NCBI RefSeq assembly: GCF_015910535.1
Contig: NZ_JACBJG010000001.1
Coordinates: 62,001-126,000 of the forward strand
From: Saccharomonospora sp. NB11
GTDB taxonomy: Bacteria; Actinomycetota; Actinomycetes; Mycobacteriales; Pseudonocardiaceae
Direction: 5' to 3'
DNA length: 64,000 nucleotides
In this document: piece by piece, positions 8,484 through 20,306 of the stretch
Layout of the letters: each line of letters starts with the position of its first letter
How positions within the stretch are numbered: position 1 is the stretch's first letter
Notes under the pieces: generated by a model
Seen by the model: only the letters and a program-made list of their open reading frames with translations
What the model was told of the DNA's origin: nothing
Database searches by the model: none
Position numbers and translations under genes: made by a program

Positions 8484-9658
8484 TGACCGATCACCGGCGG
8501 CGCCGTCTTGCCGAGATCACCGATGAAGGCCTCGTCGGGGTCGTTCTCCTGCAGGTAGGAGGCGCGCTGGTGTTCCTTGTCCTCGTCGCCCTGACCACGA
8601 CCACCGCCGGCGCCCATGGGTGCCATGCCCGCACCACCACGCGCGCCCGCCGCGCCTCCGGCGGCAGCGGCGGGACCACCGCCGGGACCGCCCATGGGCC
8701 CGGTGCCCGACACGCGTCCGGCACCCAACTGGCCGCTCTTGGCTCCGCCGCCTTCCCCGAGCCGCGCTCCGGCGCCACCGGACGTGGGCGTCGAACCGCC
8801 ACCGGGCTGTCTGTACAGCCGCGACCCGGCGCGCTCCCCCATGCTTCGCCCGGTGACCGGACGTGAGGTCGTCGGACGTTTGGGATCGCGCGTGCCGCCG
8901 TTACCCGCGGGCACCGGACCGACGGGACCCGTGGCCACGGGCGCGGGCGTCGGCGCGACCGGACCGGGCGTGGGCGGAGTCGGCGCGACCGGCGGACGCC
9001 CCATCGGCGGCACATTGCTGGTCGACGGCGGCGCAGACCCCGTGGTCACCGACGGCCCGGCAGGCCCCGACCCAGTCCGAACGTCGGGAATGGACGACGT
9101 CCCGGTGCCGACGCTGCTGGACGAGGGACCCGTGTCGATCGTGATGCTGCCCCCGACGGACGACAGAGTCGTGTAGCTGCGAGGGAACTCCTGGTTCGAC
9201 GAGGTCTGCGCCTCGTACTCGCTCATGACCTGCACGTTGCGCTCGGCGGCCACGATGTGTTCGACGCTCTTCTGCAAGTACGTGTCCTGGGCACCGCCGA
9301 GGCTGGTGACGTTGTCCCAGAACCCCGGCTTCTCCGGCTTGGGCGGAACGGGCTCGACGGAGTTCGACGCCTTGTGCCAAGCCTGGGCCTGGCGATTGAC
9401 CGAATCGAAAGTCCGGTCCATGTTGTCGGCGGACTCGATCAGGGCGTTCCCCAGAGGCCCGGCGCCCGCACTCGCGGCCGTCCCGGCGTCACCAGTCCAG
9501 GCGGCCTCCATACGTTGCTGGATCTTCTTGATCGCTTGTGCGCGTTCTTCGTACCCCTGGCGCAGCTTGATCAGCGTGTCAGCCAGCGCTTCCAGACCTC
9601 CGGTACCCGCACCTTCCTTGAAGTTTCGGAAGATGTCGGGGCCAGACATTCCCGTCAT
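8480..9658 (-). CDS. PPE-like/WXG-type ESX substrate with long Pro/Gly-rich tail
   Basis: 392 aa. The first about 150 residues are helical, with a WTGDAG turn near residue 54 (WxG) and a long second helical hairpin, as in WXG100 and PPE-type proteins. The rest is low complexity: Ser/Thr-rich, then Pro-rich (PPVAPTPPTPGPVAPTP), then Gly-rich (GGAGMAPMGAGGGRGQGDED). It ends in an acidic tail, ENDPDEAFIGDLG. No signal peptide is seen, which fits type VII export. ATG 9658 lies two bases after the lipoprotein stop and has a GGGGG ribosome site inside that gene. An alternative start is Met4. Confidence 0.75.
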   Translation of the reverse strand: MTGMSGPDIFRNFKEGAGTGGLEALADTLIKLRQGYEERAQAIKKIQQRMEAAWTGDAGTAASAGAGPLGNALIESADNMDRTFDSVNRQAQAWHKASNSVEPVPPKPEKPGFWDNVTSLGGAQDTYLQKSVEHIVAAERNVQVMSEYEAQTSSNQEFPRSYTTLSSVGGSITIDTGPSSSSVGTGTSSIPDVRTGSGPAGPSVTTGSAPPSTSNVPPMGRPPVAPTPPTPGPVAPTPAPVATGPVGPVPAGNGGTRDPKRPTTSRPVTGRSMGERAGSRLYRQPGGGSTPTSGGAGARLGEGGGAKSGQLGAGRVSGTGPMGGPGGGPAAAAGGAAGARGGAGMAPMGAGGGRGQGDEDKEHQRASYLQENDPDEAFIGDLGKTAPPVIGQ

Positions 9659-9660
9659 CG

Positions 9661-10290
9661 TCAGCGTGCCCCCTTGAGAGTCTCGATGACCTGAGCTGCT
9701 AACTCAGTTGCGACCTGACAAGCGGATTGAGGGTCATCTCCGACGTAGGCATTCGCTGTGAACGACATATCGTCTGCGATCCCCACAGCCAACTGACAAC
9801 GTCCCTCGGACCGCAGGTCGACCGACGCGGCGAAAGCAGCCGGGTAACTCGCGACCTCGGTCTCCTCCCAAAACTCATATCTGCCCTGCTCGTAAACGGC
9901 ATAAAGACCATCGAGGCCCCCCATGCCGCGTTTGGTGTTCTCCGACTGGACACCCACACTCGCACTGGCATTATCACCGATCCAGCTGCAATACGGTCCC
10001 GTAGCTTTCGCTGCGGGGTCGTTTTCCGGCAGACTGGCTTCACCACTCTGCGCGTTGAGCCCCGCAGAGCTGAGAGCTTCTTCGGGAAGAAGATCACACG
10101 GCCGAGAAAGGAACGGACCGACATCGAGGGGGTCCTCCACAGCGAGTCGGACACCCGAATTTCGAGTTGAGGTCGTCGCCTGGCTTGATGTTTCGCCCAA
10201 CTCTGGCGACCCCTCAGTCGATCCAGAACAGGCCACCAGGACTGACACACCGAGCGTCAGCACGGCGAACCGCGAAACAGTTTTGCGCAC
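9661..10290 (-). CDS. DUF3558-family lipoprotein
   Basis: 209 aa. The signal peptide MRKTVSRFAVLTLGVSVLVAC ends in a lipobox (LVAC, Cys21), so it should be a surface lipoprotein. Cysteines in RPCDLL, PYCSWIG, GRCQLAVG and SACQVA match the DUF3558 pattern of two disulfides. Such genes often sit in actinobacterial ESX-type operons, as here between the helical protein and the PPE-like protein. The GTG start directly abuts the upstream stop codon. Codon use is less GC-biased than in the flanking genes. Its role is unknown; a cell-surface partner of the exported proteins is plausible. Confidence 0.82.
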   Translation of the reverse strand: MRKTVSRFAVLTLGVSVLVACSGSTEGSPELGETSSQATTSTRNSGVRLAVEDPLDVGPFLSRPCDLLPEEALSSAGLNAQSGEASLPENDPAAKATGPYCSWIGDNASASVGVQSENTKRGMGGLDGLYAVYEQGRYEFWEETEVASYPAAFAASVDLRSEGRCQLAVGIADDMSFTANAYVGDDPQSACQVATELAAQVIETLKGAR

Positions 10291-10764
10291 TTAAACCTCA
10301 CTCGTATCTGCGCCGCGCCCGAGAGAGTTCGCGTACGCATCGTCAGCCGACCCGAGAGAGGTTTTGGCCTTCTCGAGCTTTTCAATGAAATCTTGCACGT
10401 ATTTTTGCATCGACTGGTTCGACCTGGCTAAGGCACTCAAACCGACGGAGACGGAACCGATGAAGCTATTGCTGGGCTGGTCGTTCGACGGAGGGTATGA
10501 GAGGTTCTCAGCCTGAGCCGTTGCCTCACTATCCCTCGCCAGGTCTTCAGCCAGCGCCTTCCACTCCGCGATGACCGCGTCGATCTCGTCCGGGTCGAAG
10601 GACCACGAGCCGCCGGCTCCGGCCGCGGCGGCCACACGGGCTGCCGCGGACGCGCCCGCCATGACGGCACCGGCGGGTCCTCCCAGCACCGCACCGACCG
10701 CCGCAGTCGCGCTCACGCCGTTCGCCGCCTCATTGGCGAGGGCGTCGTACCACGCTTCAGCCAT
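10291..10764 (-). CDS. Small helical ESX-type (WXG100/PE-like) protein
   Basis: 157 aa starting MAEAWYDALANEAANG. An Ala/Gly-rich stretch, GAVLGGPAGAVMAGASAA, is followed by helical segments with GSWSFDPDEIDAVIAEWK and SMQKYVQDFIEKLEKAK. The size and helical character suit a WXG100 or PE-like partner of the PPE-like protein encoded two genes downstream. ATG 10764 is favoured because GGGAG lies five bases before it; ATG 10767 and GTG 10770 are alternatives. It is the first gene of the operon that runs to espG. Confidence 0.65.
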   Translation of the reverse strand: MAEAWYDALANEAANGVSATAAVGAVLGGPAGAVMAGASAAARVAAAAGAGGSWSFDPDEIDAVIAEWKALAEDLARDSEATAQAENLSYPPSNDQPSNSFIGSVSVGLSALARSNQSMQKYVQDFIEKLEKAKTSLGSADDAYANSLGRGADTSEV

Positions 10765-10823
10765 CATCACTCCCGCACAGTCACCGGAAACCACCCCGAG
10801 GGTAACGAACACGTCGCGAGCGG

Positions 10824-11225
10824 TCAGCCGGTTCCTGGAACCAGAACGGGGAACAACACGCCCAATTCCGCCAACGTCTCCTCGACTCCGACATGTCGGA
10901 CACCGACCATCCCCGCGGCCACGGCACCCGCCACGTTGCGCACGGAATCGTCCACGAACACACACTCGCTCGGCGCGACGCCGAGGCGGTCGGCCGTCAG
11001 GCGGAACACGGCGACGTCGGGTTTCGCGACACCCACGTCGCCGGAGAAAACCACGACGTCGAATCGGTCCGCGAACGCCTCCCTCGCCGCCGGTCCGCCC
11101 GCGGCGTTCGACAGCAACGCGGTCCGCACCCCGTGGGCCCGCAACGTGCGCGCTGCCTCGAACAGTCGCTCGCCCTCGACGTCGGTCAGCACTCCCGCGT
11201 AGTCCAACACCAACGCTCGCAGCAT
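10824..11225 (-). CDS. Short HAD-family hydrolase
   Basis: About 133 aa, shorter than the usual 200 or more. Motif I is LDYAGVLTD, in which the second Asp of the DxD signature is Ala. Motif II is LLSNA, motif III the Lys in VAKPDVAVF and motif IV FVDDSVRNV. The cap domain between motifs I and II is almost absent. Loss of the general acid/base Asp suggests a poor phosphatase or a different reaction. It lies 59 bases upstream of the ESX-type operon on the same strand, so co-transcription is possible. Confidence 0.8.
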   Translation of the reverse strand: MLRALVLDYAGVLTDVEGERLFEAARTLRAHGVRTALLSNAAGGPAAREAFADRFDVVVFSGDVGVAKPDVAVFRLTADRLGVAPSECVFVDDSVRNVAGAVAAGMVGVRHVGVEETLAELGVLFPVLVPGTG

Positions 11226-11391
11226 CACGCCACTCTACGTCCGGTCCGTATCACACAGCGTCCACCCGGGCGGGCCGAGCGCACTGACGATCACCTCATC
11301 AGGTCCTGTTTGGGGCGAAACGCGTGTTCGCGCCCTCTGTACTTAGTGGGCGGTCAAGGGGGGCCGTCCACGAACAACAGAAAGGACCGCG

Positions 11392-11867
11392 ATGAACGCG
11401 TTCACGTCGGCCAGCGGGTTGTTGCCACTCGACCCGTACGAACCGACAGAGTTCGGGGAGCGTTCGGAGGGGGAGGTCGCCGAGGGACAACTGTCGCTCG
11501 ACGACCTGTTGGCCGAGCTCCAGGCGCACAACGCGACTCGCCACGAGTACTCGTTGTCCGCCCCGGGCAGGCGCATGCTGCATCGGGTGCTCACCGCACT
11601 CGTCGAGGTGCAGGCGGGCCGCAGACCGGCCAGCCAGCTCGACGGGTGGCTGTCACCGCTGCTTCAACGGCAGTTGCGCGCGCGGCCACGCACGGTCAGC
11701 ACACGCTACGTGCTTCGCAACATCCACGTGTGTCGACCGGCTGAACGAGCGTTGGAGGTGTGCGGCACGGCGCATCTGACCGACCGTGCCTACGCTCTCG
11801 TGGCGCGATTCGAGCACGGCGAAGCAGGGTGGCGCTGCACCCTGTTCACCGTGCTCGGTCGACGCCT

Positions 11868-11871
<4 letters not shown>
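11392..11871 (+). CDS. Rv3235-family protein (DUF6459)
   Basis: 159 aa, resembling mycobacterial Rv3235, which also lies near secA1. The N-terminal third is acidic and probably disordered. The C-terminal half holds the family region: [22 protein letters not shown], then [22 protein letters not shown]. In family members this compact domain (Ala, Arg and Trp conserved in RFE...WRCT) has no assigned activity. Its TAG stop shares the palindrome CTAG with the stop of convergent secA, so the two genes overlap by four bases. Confidence 0.75.
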
Positions 11872-14753
<2,882 letters not shown>

Positions 14754-14855
14754 CGGGTCGACCTCGCTAGCGGTGTCTGTATGGACGTCGTAGCACCCCA
14801 GCAGGGCGCCGGGCAGCATACCCATCGTAGGGAATGTGCAGGCCTGCGTGCACGC

Positions 14856-14888
14856 GGCGGCCCGCGCGTCATGATCGCGCGGGCCGCC
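14856..14888. terminator. Strong hairpin between hpf and secA
   Basis: GGCGGCCCGCGCG (14856-14868) and CGCGCGGGCCGCC (14876-14888) form a perfect 13-bp stem with a seven-base loop. There is no following T run. It could be a second hpf terminator or a leader structure of secA. Confidence 0.55.
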
Positions 14889-14908
14889 GATTCGAAAATT
14901 CGGCACTC

Positions 14909-14933
14909 GCGCGGCCCGTCCGACAGGCCGCGC
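14909..14933 (-). terminator. Hairpin after hpf
   Basis: GCGCGGCC (14909-14916) pairs with GGCCGCGC (14926-14933), an 8-bp stem starting 7 bases after the hpf stop on the minus strand. Confidence 0.6.
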
Positions 14934-14939
14934 TTGCCG

Positions 14940-15617
14940 TCAGCCCAGTCGTATCACTCCGTAGTCGAAGCCCTTCCTGCGGTACACGACGCTCGGCTTC
15001 CCGGTGTCGGCGTCGTTGAAGAGATAGAAGTCGTGCCCCACCAGTTCCATCTGGTAGAGGGCGTCGTCGATCGTCATCGGTTCGGCCGAGTGCTGCTTCT
15101 CCCTGACCACTCGCCCGGGCTGGCGCGGAGCGACACCGTCGTCCCAGCGCGGCTCGGGAACGTCCAGCGAGTCGGTCGAAACCGCCTCGTCGGTCTCGAC
15201 CTCGGCGGGCGCTTCGAGCACCGCGGTGGCCGAACGGCCCCGGGACGGGGTGGTCGCGGCCGAGATGCCTGCCGCGGTGGCCTCTGCGAGGGACTCGGGC
15301 GCACGTCGTCCGTAATGGACACGTCGCCGGTCGTGGGAACGACGGAGTCGGCTTTCGAGCTTGTTGATCGCCGCGTCGAGCGCAGCGTAGAAGTCGCCCG
15401 CACAAGCCTCTGCCCGAACGGTCGGGCCCTTGCCCCTACCAGTGATTTCGACACGCTGGCAGTTCTTGGCCTGCCGACGGTTGGGTTCGTGGAAGAGTTC
15501 GACCTCGTAGCGGACGACCTTCCTGTCGTAACGCTCCAGTCGGGCCATCTTGTCCGCGACGTGCACCCGATAGTGCTCGGGAACCTCCACGTTGCGACCC
15601 CTGATGACGATGTCCAT
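14940..15617 (-). CDS. hpf: Ribosome hibernation-promoting factor, long form
   Basis: 225 aa. The N-terminal HPF/YfiA domain (MDIVIRGRNVEVPEHYRVHV... with GDFYAALDAAINKLESRLRR) blocks the decoding and tRNA sites of resting 30S subunits. The C-terminal domain (SAEPMTIDDALYQMELVGHDFYLFND...FDYGVIRLG) dimerises to give 100S ribosomes. The linker of about 80 residues is Ala/Ser/acid-rich, as usual for long HPF. A GAGGAGG ribosome site precedes the ATG. It lies upstream of secA, as in mycobacteria, with hairpins between. Confidence 0.96.
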   Translation of the reverse strand: MDIVIRGRNVEVPEHYRVHVADKMARLERYDRKVVRYEVELFHEPNRRQAKNCQRVEITGRGKGPTVRAEACAGDFYAALDAAINKLESRLRRSHDRRRVHYGRRAPESLAEATAAGISAATTPSRGRSATAVLEAPAEVETDEAVSTDSLDVPEPRWDDGVAPRQPGRVVREKQHSAEPMTIDDALYQMELVGHDFYLFNDADTGKPSVVYRRKGFDYGVIRLG

Positions 15618-15998
15618 TCACGACCTCCTCGCTCACTACGTGCGAGTGTTGAAATGGGCGACCACTGATGTCGAAGCGACGGCGAAACCGGATGCGGCGG
15701 AGTTTCGGGCATCCGCGCCGTGTCAGTGCCTCGACACCGGGGACATCGACTGTTCACCTCCCCTACGGCCGGGACGTCCGTTAGCGCTGCACGGTAGCCC
15801 TCGTGACGTCACCGCAACAGTCCCCGCGGCGGGGGATCCCGAGAATCGGCGGACGGTGACGGTACGAGATGAAACCCGGGTTGCGACGGTGTCGTCGATT
15901 CCCGTTCGGAGCAGTGCACCGGTGGCGGATTCATACCGGTGACGCAGTCGGCATACCCTGGCCTGGCTCTGAGTGACCGTGGGCTGCGTCATATCCGG
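15618..15998. other. Intergenic region between comF and hpf
   Basis: 381 bases with no supported gene. It should hold the hpf promoter and leader on the minus strand and the 3' end of the comF transcript. An 89-codon minus-strand frame here (15723-15992) has no ribosome site, no recognisable domain and unconvincing composition. I see no clear terminator for comF. Confidence 0.5.
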
Positions 15999-16781
15999 TC
16001 AACGACGGCCCCCCTCCTTCAGTTCCCCGACTACCCATGTGGGTGACAAGTTGCGAGGTTTCACTCGGGCGTCTCCGAAACCTCGCGGCGTGGCCGTCAC
16101 CGTCAAGGCGGCGGTGACCTCGACGCCGTGCCCCGCCAGGACTCGGGAGCACTCCCGCACCGTCGCCCCGGTGGTGACCACGTCGTCGAGCAGCACCACC
16201 GGCGTTCCCGGCTCCGGCGCTCCGTCCGGTGCGAGGTGGACGCGGCCGCGAAGGTTGCGAACCCTGTCGGCGCGGTCGAGCCCCACGGCGTCCCTGGCCC
16301 GTGACGACAACCGCAATGCGGGTGCCACGGCCGCGGCCCCGCCGTCCTCGGCCAACGTCGCGGCGCACCACCTGGCCAATGCGAGGACGTGCGGCCCTCC
16401 CCGCGCTCTCGCGGCGGCAGGCCGCGACGGGACCGGTACGAGCCACCACGTGCCGTCGCTCGCCGGCCGCGCACCCGGAGTTCGCGGCACGGCCGCCGCC
16501 AGCGCTCGCCCCAACGATCGGCCGAGATCGCGTCGCCCTCGCTCCTTGAAGGCCAGCACCAGCTCCCGTGGCACGCCCTCGTACGGGGCCACCGCCGCGA
16601 CACCGGGTGCCACGAGCGTCGGTCCCGAGGACAGCTCCCCCAGGCATCCGCCGCACACCGCCGCACTTGGTCGCCCGCACGCAGCGCACACCGCGGGCAG
16701 CACCAAGTCGACGGTGGCGAAGGCCACGGCCCGAATCGCGGCGCGGAAGCGGTCGTTCGTGGAAGTCACACCCGGAGTCAT
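15999..16781 (-). CDS. ComF-family phosphoribosyltransferase-like protein
   Basis: 260 aa. It has an N-terminal zinc-finger-like CAACGRPSAAVCGGC (about 32-46) and a phosphoribosyltransferase fold. The fold carries VPVPSRPAAARARGG and the PRPP loop VVLLDDVVTTGAT (about 194-206). ComF acts in natural transformation in naturally competent bacteria. In actinobacteria the role is unclear. It follows lpqB by 76 bases on the same strand and may be the last gene of the mtrA-mtrB-lpqB transcript. The ribosome site at 16781 is weak, so an inner GTG at 16769 is possible. Confidence 0.88.
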   Translation of the reverse strand: MTPGVTSTNDRFRAAIRAVAFATVDLVLPAVCAACGRPSAAVCGGCLGELSSGPTLVAPGVAAVAPYEGVPRELVLAFKERGRRDLGRSLGRALAAAVPRTPGARPASDGTWWLVPVPSRPAAARARGGPHVLALARWCAATLAEDGGAAAVAPALRLSSRARDAVGLDRADRVRNLRGRVHLAPDGAPEPGTPVVLLDDVVTTGATVRECSRVLAGHGVEVTAALTVTATPRGFGDARVKPRNLSPTWVVGELKEGGRR

Positions 16782-16857
16782 GCCGCCACCGTGGCGGACA
16801 CCTCCGACGATCGCGGACCTCGCAAGGTCGAACGGCTCCGTTCGGTGTCCGAACGGG

Positions 16858-18603
16858 TCAGCCCGGGTAGAACGGCTGGGCTCCCCGGACGCTCTGGTTG
16901 TGCGGAACCCACACGGCGCCGATCTCCCCGGCCGTCCACAGGCCCGTCCGGTCGGCCACGACGATGGGCCGCCCCGGCGCCGCCGTGATCGACCGCATCG
17001 GAGGCGTCAGGTTCGAGGTGTTGTATTGGTCGAGCTGGAACCCGTCCACCGACACCTTCGCGACCGGCACGCGGTCGGACGACGTGGCGACCACGAGCGT
17101 GTCGTGGTCGAGCCAGTCGACGTCGACGACCGACTTCAACCGGTCCTCCTGGAGCACCCGCGGCGCCCGTAACGTCGCACCGGACGCACTGCGCACCACG
17201 GACGCCACCACCAGTCGCCCGTCGACCACCAGCGCGGCCCTGGCACCGTCCCGGGACAGGCGCAACGCCGTGATCTTCCCGGCATCGGAGAGCTCGGCGG
17301 CGTTGACCGCCTGCGTGACCCACCGACCGTTCGCGTCCTGTCGGACCCGGGTGACCTGCTCGCCGTCGACCACCGTCCACACCTCGGTGGACTTCTCGTC
17401 GGTGCCGCCGGGAGGTCGCCAGGTCGGTCGCGTCATCTCCGTGCCGGACAGATCGACCTCCTGCCCGGCCACGCCGTAGTCGCCGACCTGCAACCGCACC
17501 CCGTCGCCCGCCTGCACGACGACGGCCAGTTGATGGCCGTTGATCGCCTGGGCCGCGCTGACGACCTTCAACGCACCCGTTCCGGCCGGACCGTCCACGG
17601 GCGCGCCGGAGCCGAGGGACCGGAGGCGGCCGTCCACGGTCATCAGTCCCGGCAGCTCGGCGTTCGGGGAGGACAACACGTCGTACGCAGGGAGATCGCT
17701 GGGCCGCCACTCGGTGTGCCCGGGCACCAATGGCGTGCCGTCGGACAACAGCTTCACCCGGCTTGTCGTGACGTGCTGCAGGGAACGCACCACCTGCGCC
17801 GCCATCAGCTCGCGCTCGTGGACCGCTTCGTCACCGAGGCCCGTGAGCGGCACGACCAGCGCACCGTCGTTGCTCAGCGTCACGTTGCTGTCGAGCGTCG
17901 CCGCCTCGCCGATCGGGTTGCGCACGGCGTCGGCGAGCCCGTCGGACGGGCCCGACAACAGCAGGTCCACCACGCGGGCCGGAAGCCCGGACTGCGGACG
18001 CGCGACGACGTACCGGAGATCGGAGACGAGCGCCGTCGAGTCGGGAGCGAAGAAGTACACCGGCACCTGTTGGTAGGCGGTGTCGAAGTCGGTCTCGGTG
18101 ATGACGATGCCGTCCGGCGGGTCGACGATGCGCCACTCGCCGTTCGACTGCCGACGCACCCGCACCGGCGCCCGGTACTCGTCGACACCCGCGATGAACG
18201 AGTTGTCCGCCGCGAGCCTGCCGACCTCGACGGCCCGCAGCGCCACCACTCGCTCGTTGGGATCGGAGGGCTGCGCGTCCTCCGGGGCGTACACGGTGCC
18301 GAAGTCGTCCTTCACCACCCGCAGGCTGGCGTCGGGGGTCCACGTGTCCCGCAACGGGCCGCTGAGGTACGCGCGGGAGGCCGCGTGGTCGTTGGCCGGC
18401 TGCACGCTGTTGCGCACGTACTCTCGCACCACCGAGAGCGGGTCGAGGCCGAGCTCCGGCTCGGGGATCTCCTGGGTGGGCTGACCGGCGTTCTGCTGCG
18501 GGATGGCCTTGGGTTGCGACTCCGTGGGGATCGCGGCGCAGCCGGCCACGGTGGTCACGAAACAGAGGAACACGGCCAGCATGGCGGTCGTCCGTCGTCT
18601 CAC
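16858..18603 (-). CDS. lpqB: MtrAB-associated lipoprotein LpqB
   Basis: 581 aa. It starts VRRRTTAMLAVFLCFVTTVAGC with the lipobox Cys at about residue 22. A GerMN domain follows (VYFFAPDSTALVSDLRYVV...LLLSGPSDGLADAV) and then a beta-propeller-like LpqB domain. In mycobacteria LpqB binds the extracellular part of MtrB and tunes MtrA phosphorylation. GTG at 18603 overlaps the mtrB stop as GTGA, which fixes the start and shows coupling. The gene order mtrA-mtrB-lpqB is conserved across actinobacteria. Confidence 0.96.
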   Translation of the reverse strand: MRRRTTAMLAVFLCFVTTVAGCAAIPTESQPKAIPQQNAGQPTQEIPEPELGLDPLSVVREYVRNSVQPANDHAASRAYLSGPLRDTWTPDASLRVVKDDFGTVYAPEDAQPSDPNERVVALRAVEVGRLAADNSFIAGVDEYRAPVRVRRQSNGEWRIVDPPDGIVITETDFDTAYQQVPVYFFAPDSTALVSDLRYVVARPQSGLPARVVDLLLSGPSDGLADAVRNPIGEAATLDSNVTLSNDGALVVPLTGLGDEAVHERELMAAQVVRSLQHVTTSRVKLLSDGTPLVPGHTEWRPSDLPAYDVLSSPNAELPGLMTVDGRLRSLGSGAPVDGPAGTGALKVVSAAQAINGHQLAVVVQAGDGVRLQVGDYGVAGQEVDLSGTEMTRPTWRPPGGTDEKSTEVWTVVDGEQVTRVRQDANGRWVTQAVNAAELSDAGKITALRLSRDGARAALVVDGRLVVASVVRSASGATLRAPRVLQEDRLKSVVDVDWLDHDTLVVATSSDRVPVAKVSVDGFQLDQYNTSNLTPPMRSITAAPGRPIVVADRTGLWTAGEIGAVWVPHNQSVRGAQPFYPG

Positions 18604-20285
18604 CGAACCTCCTCCTCTCCGGCGACCGGATCGTCGCTCCCCTGCTCGGACTCGTCGTCCCGGCGAACGGCGGGTGGAGGATCCGGGGGCAGCGGGATGG
18701 GGCTGTGTTCCAGCGTCTCTCCCGCGACCCGGGGCAGCGTGAGCCGGAAGCACGACCCCTGGCCCGGCTCGCCCCAGGCTTCGAGCCACCCACCGTGCAG
18801 CCGCGCGTCCTCGTGACTGATCGCGAGCCCGAGTCCCGTGCCTCCCGTCCTCCGGTTGCGTGACGGGTCGGCCCGCCAGAAGCGGTTGAACACCAACTCG
18901 GCCTCACCGGGGCGCAGACCGACGCCGTAGTCGCGGACGCTGATCGCGACGGCGTGCTCGTCGGCGGCGAGCCGCAGCCGCACCGGACGGCCCTCACCGT
19001 GGTCCACGGCGTTGGCGAGCAGGTTGCGCAGGATCCGTTCGACACGTCGGGCGTCGAACTCCGCGGTCACCTCCTCGTCGGGCAGTTCGAGCTCGATGCC
19101 GCTGCCGGTGGTGCCCGCGATGACCCTCACCTGCTCGACGGCCCGGTGCACGACGGGGCGGAGGTCGGCCGACTCCGCGGCCAGCTCCTCGACGCCCGCG
19201 TCCAGTCGACTGATCTCCAGCAGGTCCCGCAGCAGGCTCTCGAACCGGTCGAGTTCGTCGACCAGCAACTCCGACGACCGCGCGAGCCCCGAGGGGAACT
19301 GTTCACGCGACGCGTACAGCACGTCGGCCGCCATGCGCACGGTCGTCAGCGGCGTACGCAGCTCGTGGGAGACGTCCGAGGTGAACCGCCGCTGGAGCTG
19401 CCCGAACTCCTCGAGGCGACGAATCTGCTCCTGGATGCTCGCGGCCATCTCGTTATACGACATGGCGAGCTTGGCGAGGTCGTCCTCGCCGGTCACGTCG
19501 AGTCTGCGATCGAGGTCGCCCTCCGCGAAGCCCTCCGCCGCCGCGGCGGCCCTGCGGACGGGCAGCACCACCTGCCGCGTCACCATGTTCGTGATCACCG
19601 CGAGCAGCACGAGCAGGAACGCACTGCCGACCAGCAGCGTGTTCTGCACCGTGGCCACCGTGTTCTGCTCGGTGGTCATCGGGAACAGCAGGTAGAGCTG
19701 GATGGGCCGCGTCGCCGTCGTCACCGGGGCGCCCGCGACGAGATAGGTCTGGCCCTGCGTGTGGTACTGCAGCGCGACCTGGTTGTTCTCGGCGTAGTTC
19801 CGGAGCCCGGTCGGGACGTTCTCCACCGGTCCGGCGTGGATGAGCTTGCCATTGGGCTCGCTCGGATCACCCGCGACGAGCACGGGCTCGAACGCCCCCG
19901 CAGCGGCCGAGCTGTCGATGTTCGGCGTCGCCACCGAGCTGCTGGTCAGCGCCTTGAGCGCGTTGGACAACCGGTTTCGCAGGGCGTCGTCCTGTCCCGC
20001 GTCGCCGACCAACTCGCTCTCGGCGGTGCGCACGGCCACCTGGAGCTGCGTGAGCGCCGCCCGTTCCTTGGTGTGCACCAGCCGCTCGACGATCTGGTTC
20101 TGCAGCACGACGCCCAACACGAACACGACCGCCGAGGACAGCGCGAGGGTCGACGTCGTCACCCGGAACTGCAACGACCGCTGCCACAGCACCCCGAACG
20201 CGACCGAGCGCCGCCTGCCGAACGCGGCGGCGCGCCTGGCCACCGACAGCACCGACCGGCCCGTCGAAGCCAGTCGCCCGTTCAT
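18600..20285 (-). CDS. mtrB: Sensor histidine kinase MtrB
   Basis: 561 aa membrane kinase of the essential MtrAB system controlling cell wall and division genes. There are two membrane segments (about 45-63 and 218-236) around a 150-residue extracellular domain. A HAMP domain (about 237-290), the HisKA box FTSDVSHELRTPLTT with His307, and an ATPase domain (DYGVGLRPGEAELVFNRFWR, GGTGLGLAIS) follow. The N-terminal 40 residues are basic and cytosolic. The C-terminal tail is acidic. It lies 21 bases after mtrA and overlaps lpqB. Confidence 0.97.
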   Translation of the reverse strand: MNGRLASTGRSVLSVARRAAAFGRRRSVAFGVLWQRSLQFRVTTSTLALSSAVVFVLGVVLQNQIVERLVHTKERAALTQLQVAVRTAESELVGDAGQDDALRNRLSNALKALTSSSVATPNIDSSAAAGAFEPVLVAGDPSEPNGKLIHAGPVENVPTGLRNYAENNQVALQYHTQGQTYLVAGAPVTTATRPIQLYLLFPMTTEQNTVATVQNTLLVGSAFLLVLLAVITNMVTRQVVLPVRRAAAAAEGFAEGDLDRRLDVTGEDDLAKLAMSYNEMAASIQEQIRRLEEFGQLQRRFTSDVSHELRTPLTTVRMAADVLYASREQFPSGLARSSELLVDELDRFESLLRDLLEISRLDAGVEELAAESADLRPVVHRAVEQVRVIAGTTGSGIELELPDEEVTAEFDARRVERILRNLLANAVDHGEGRPVRLRLAADEHAVAISVRDYGVGLRPGEAELVFNRFWRADPSRNRRTGGTGLGLAISHEDARLHGGWLEAWGEPGQGSCFRLTLPRVAGETLEHSPIPLPPDPPPAVRRDDESEQGSDDPVAGEEEVR

Positions 20286-20306
20286 ACGCTCACCTTACGA
20301 GTGCCA

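Noticed and set aside
15723-15992. 89-codon minus-strand frame between comF and hpf
   Set aside because: No ribosome site, no recognisable domain, and it occupies the expected hpf upstream region.
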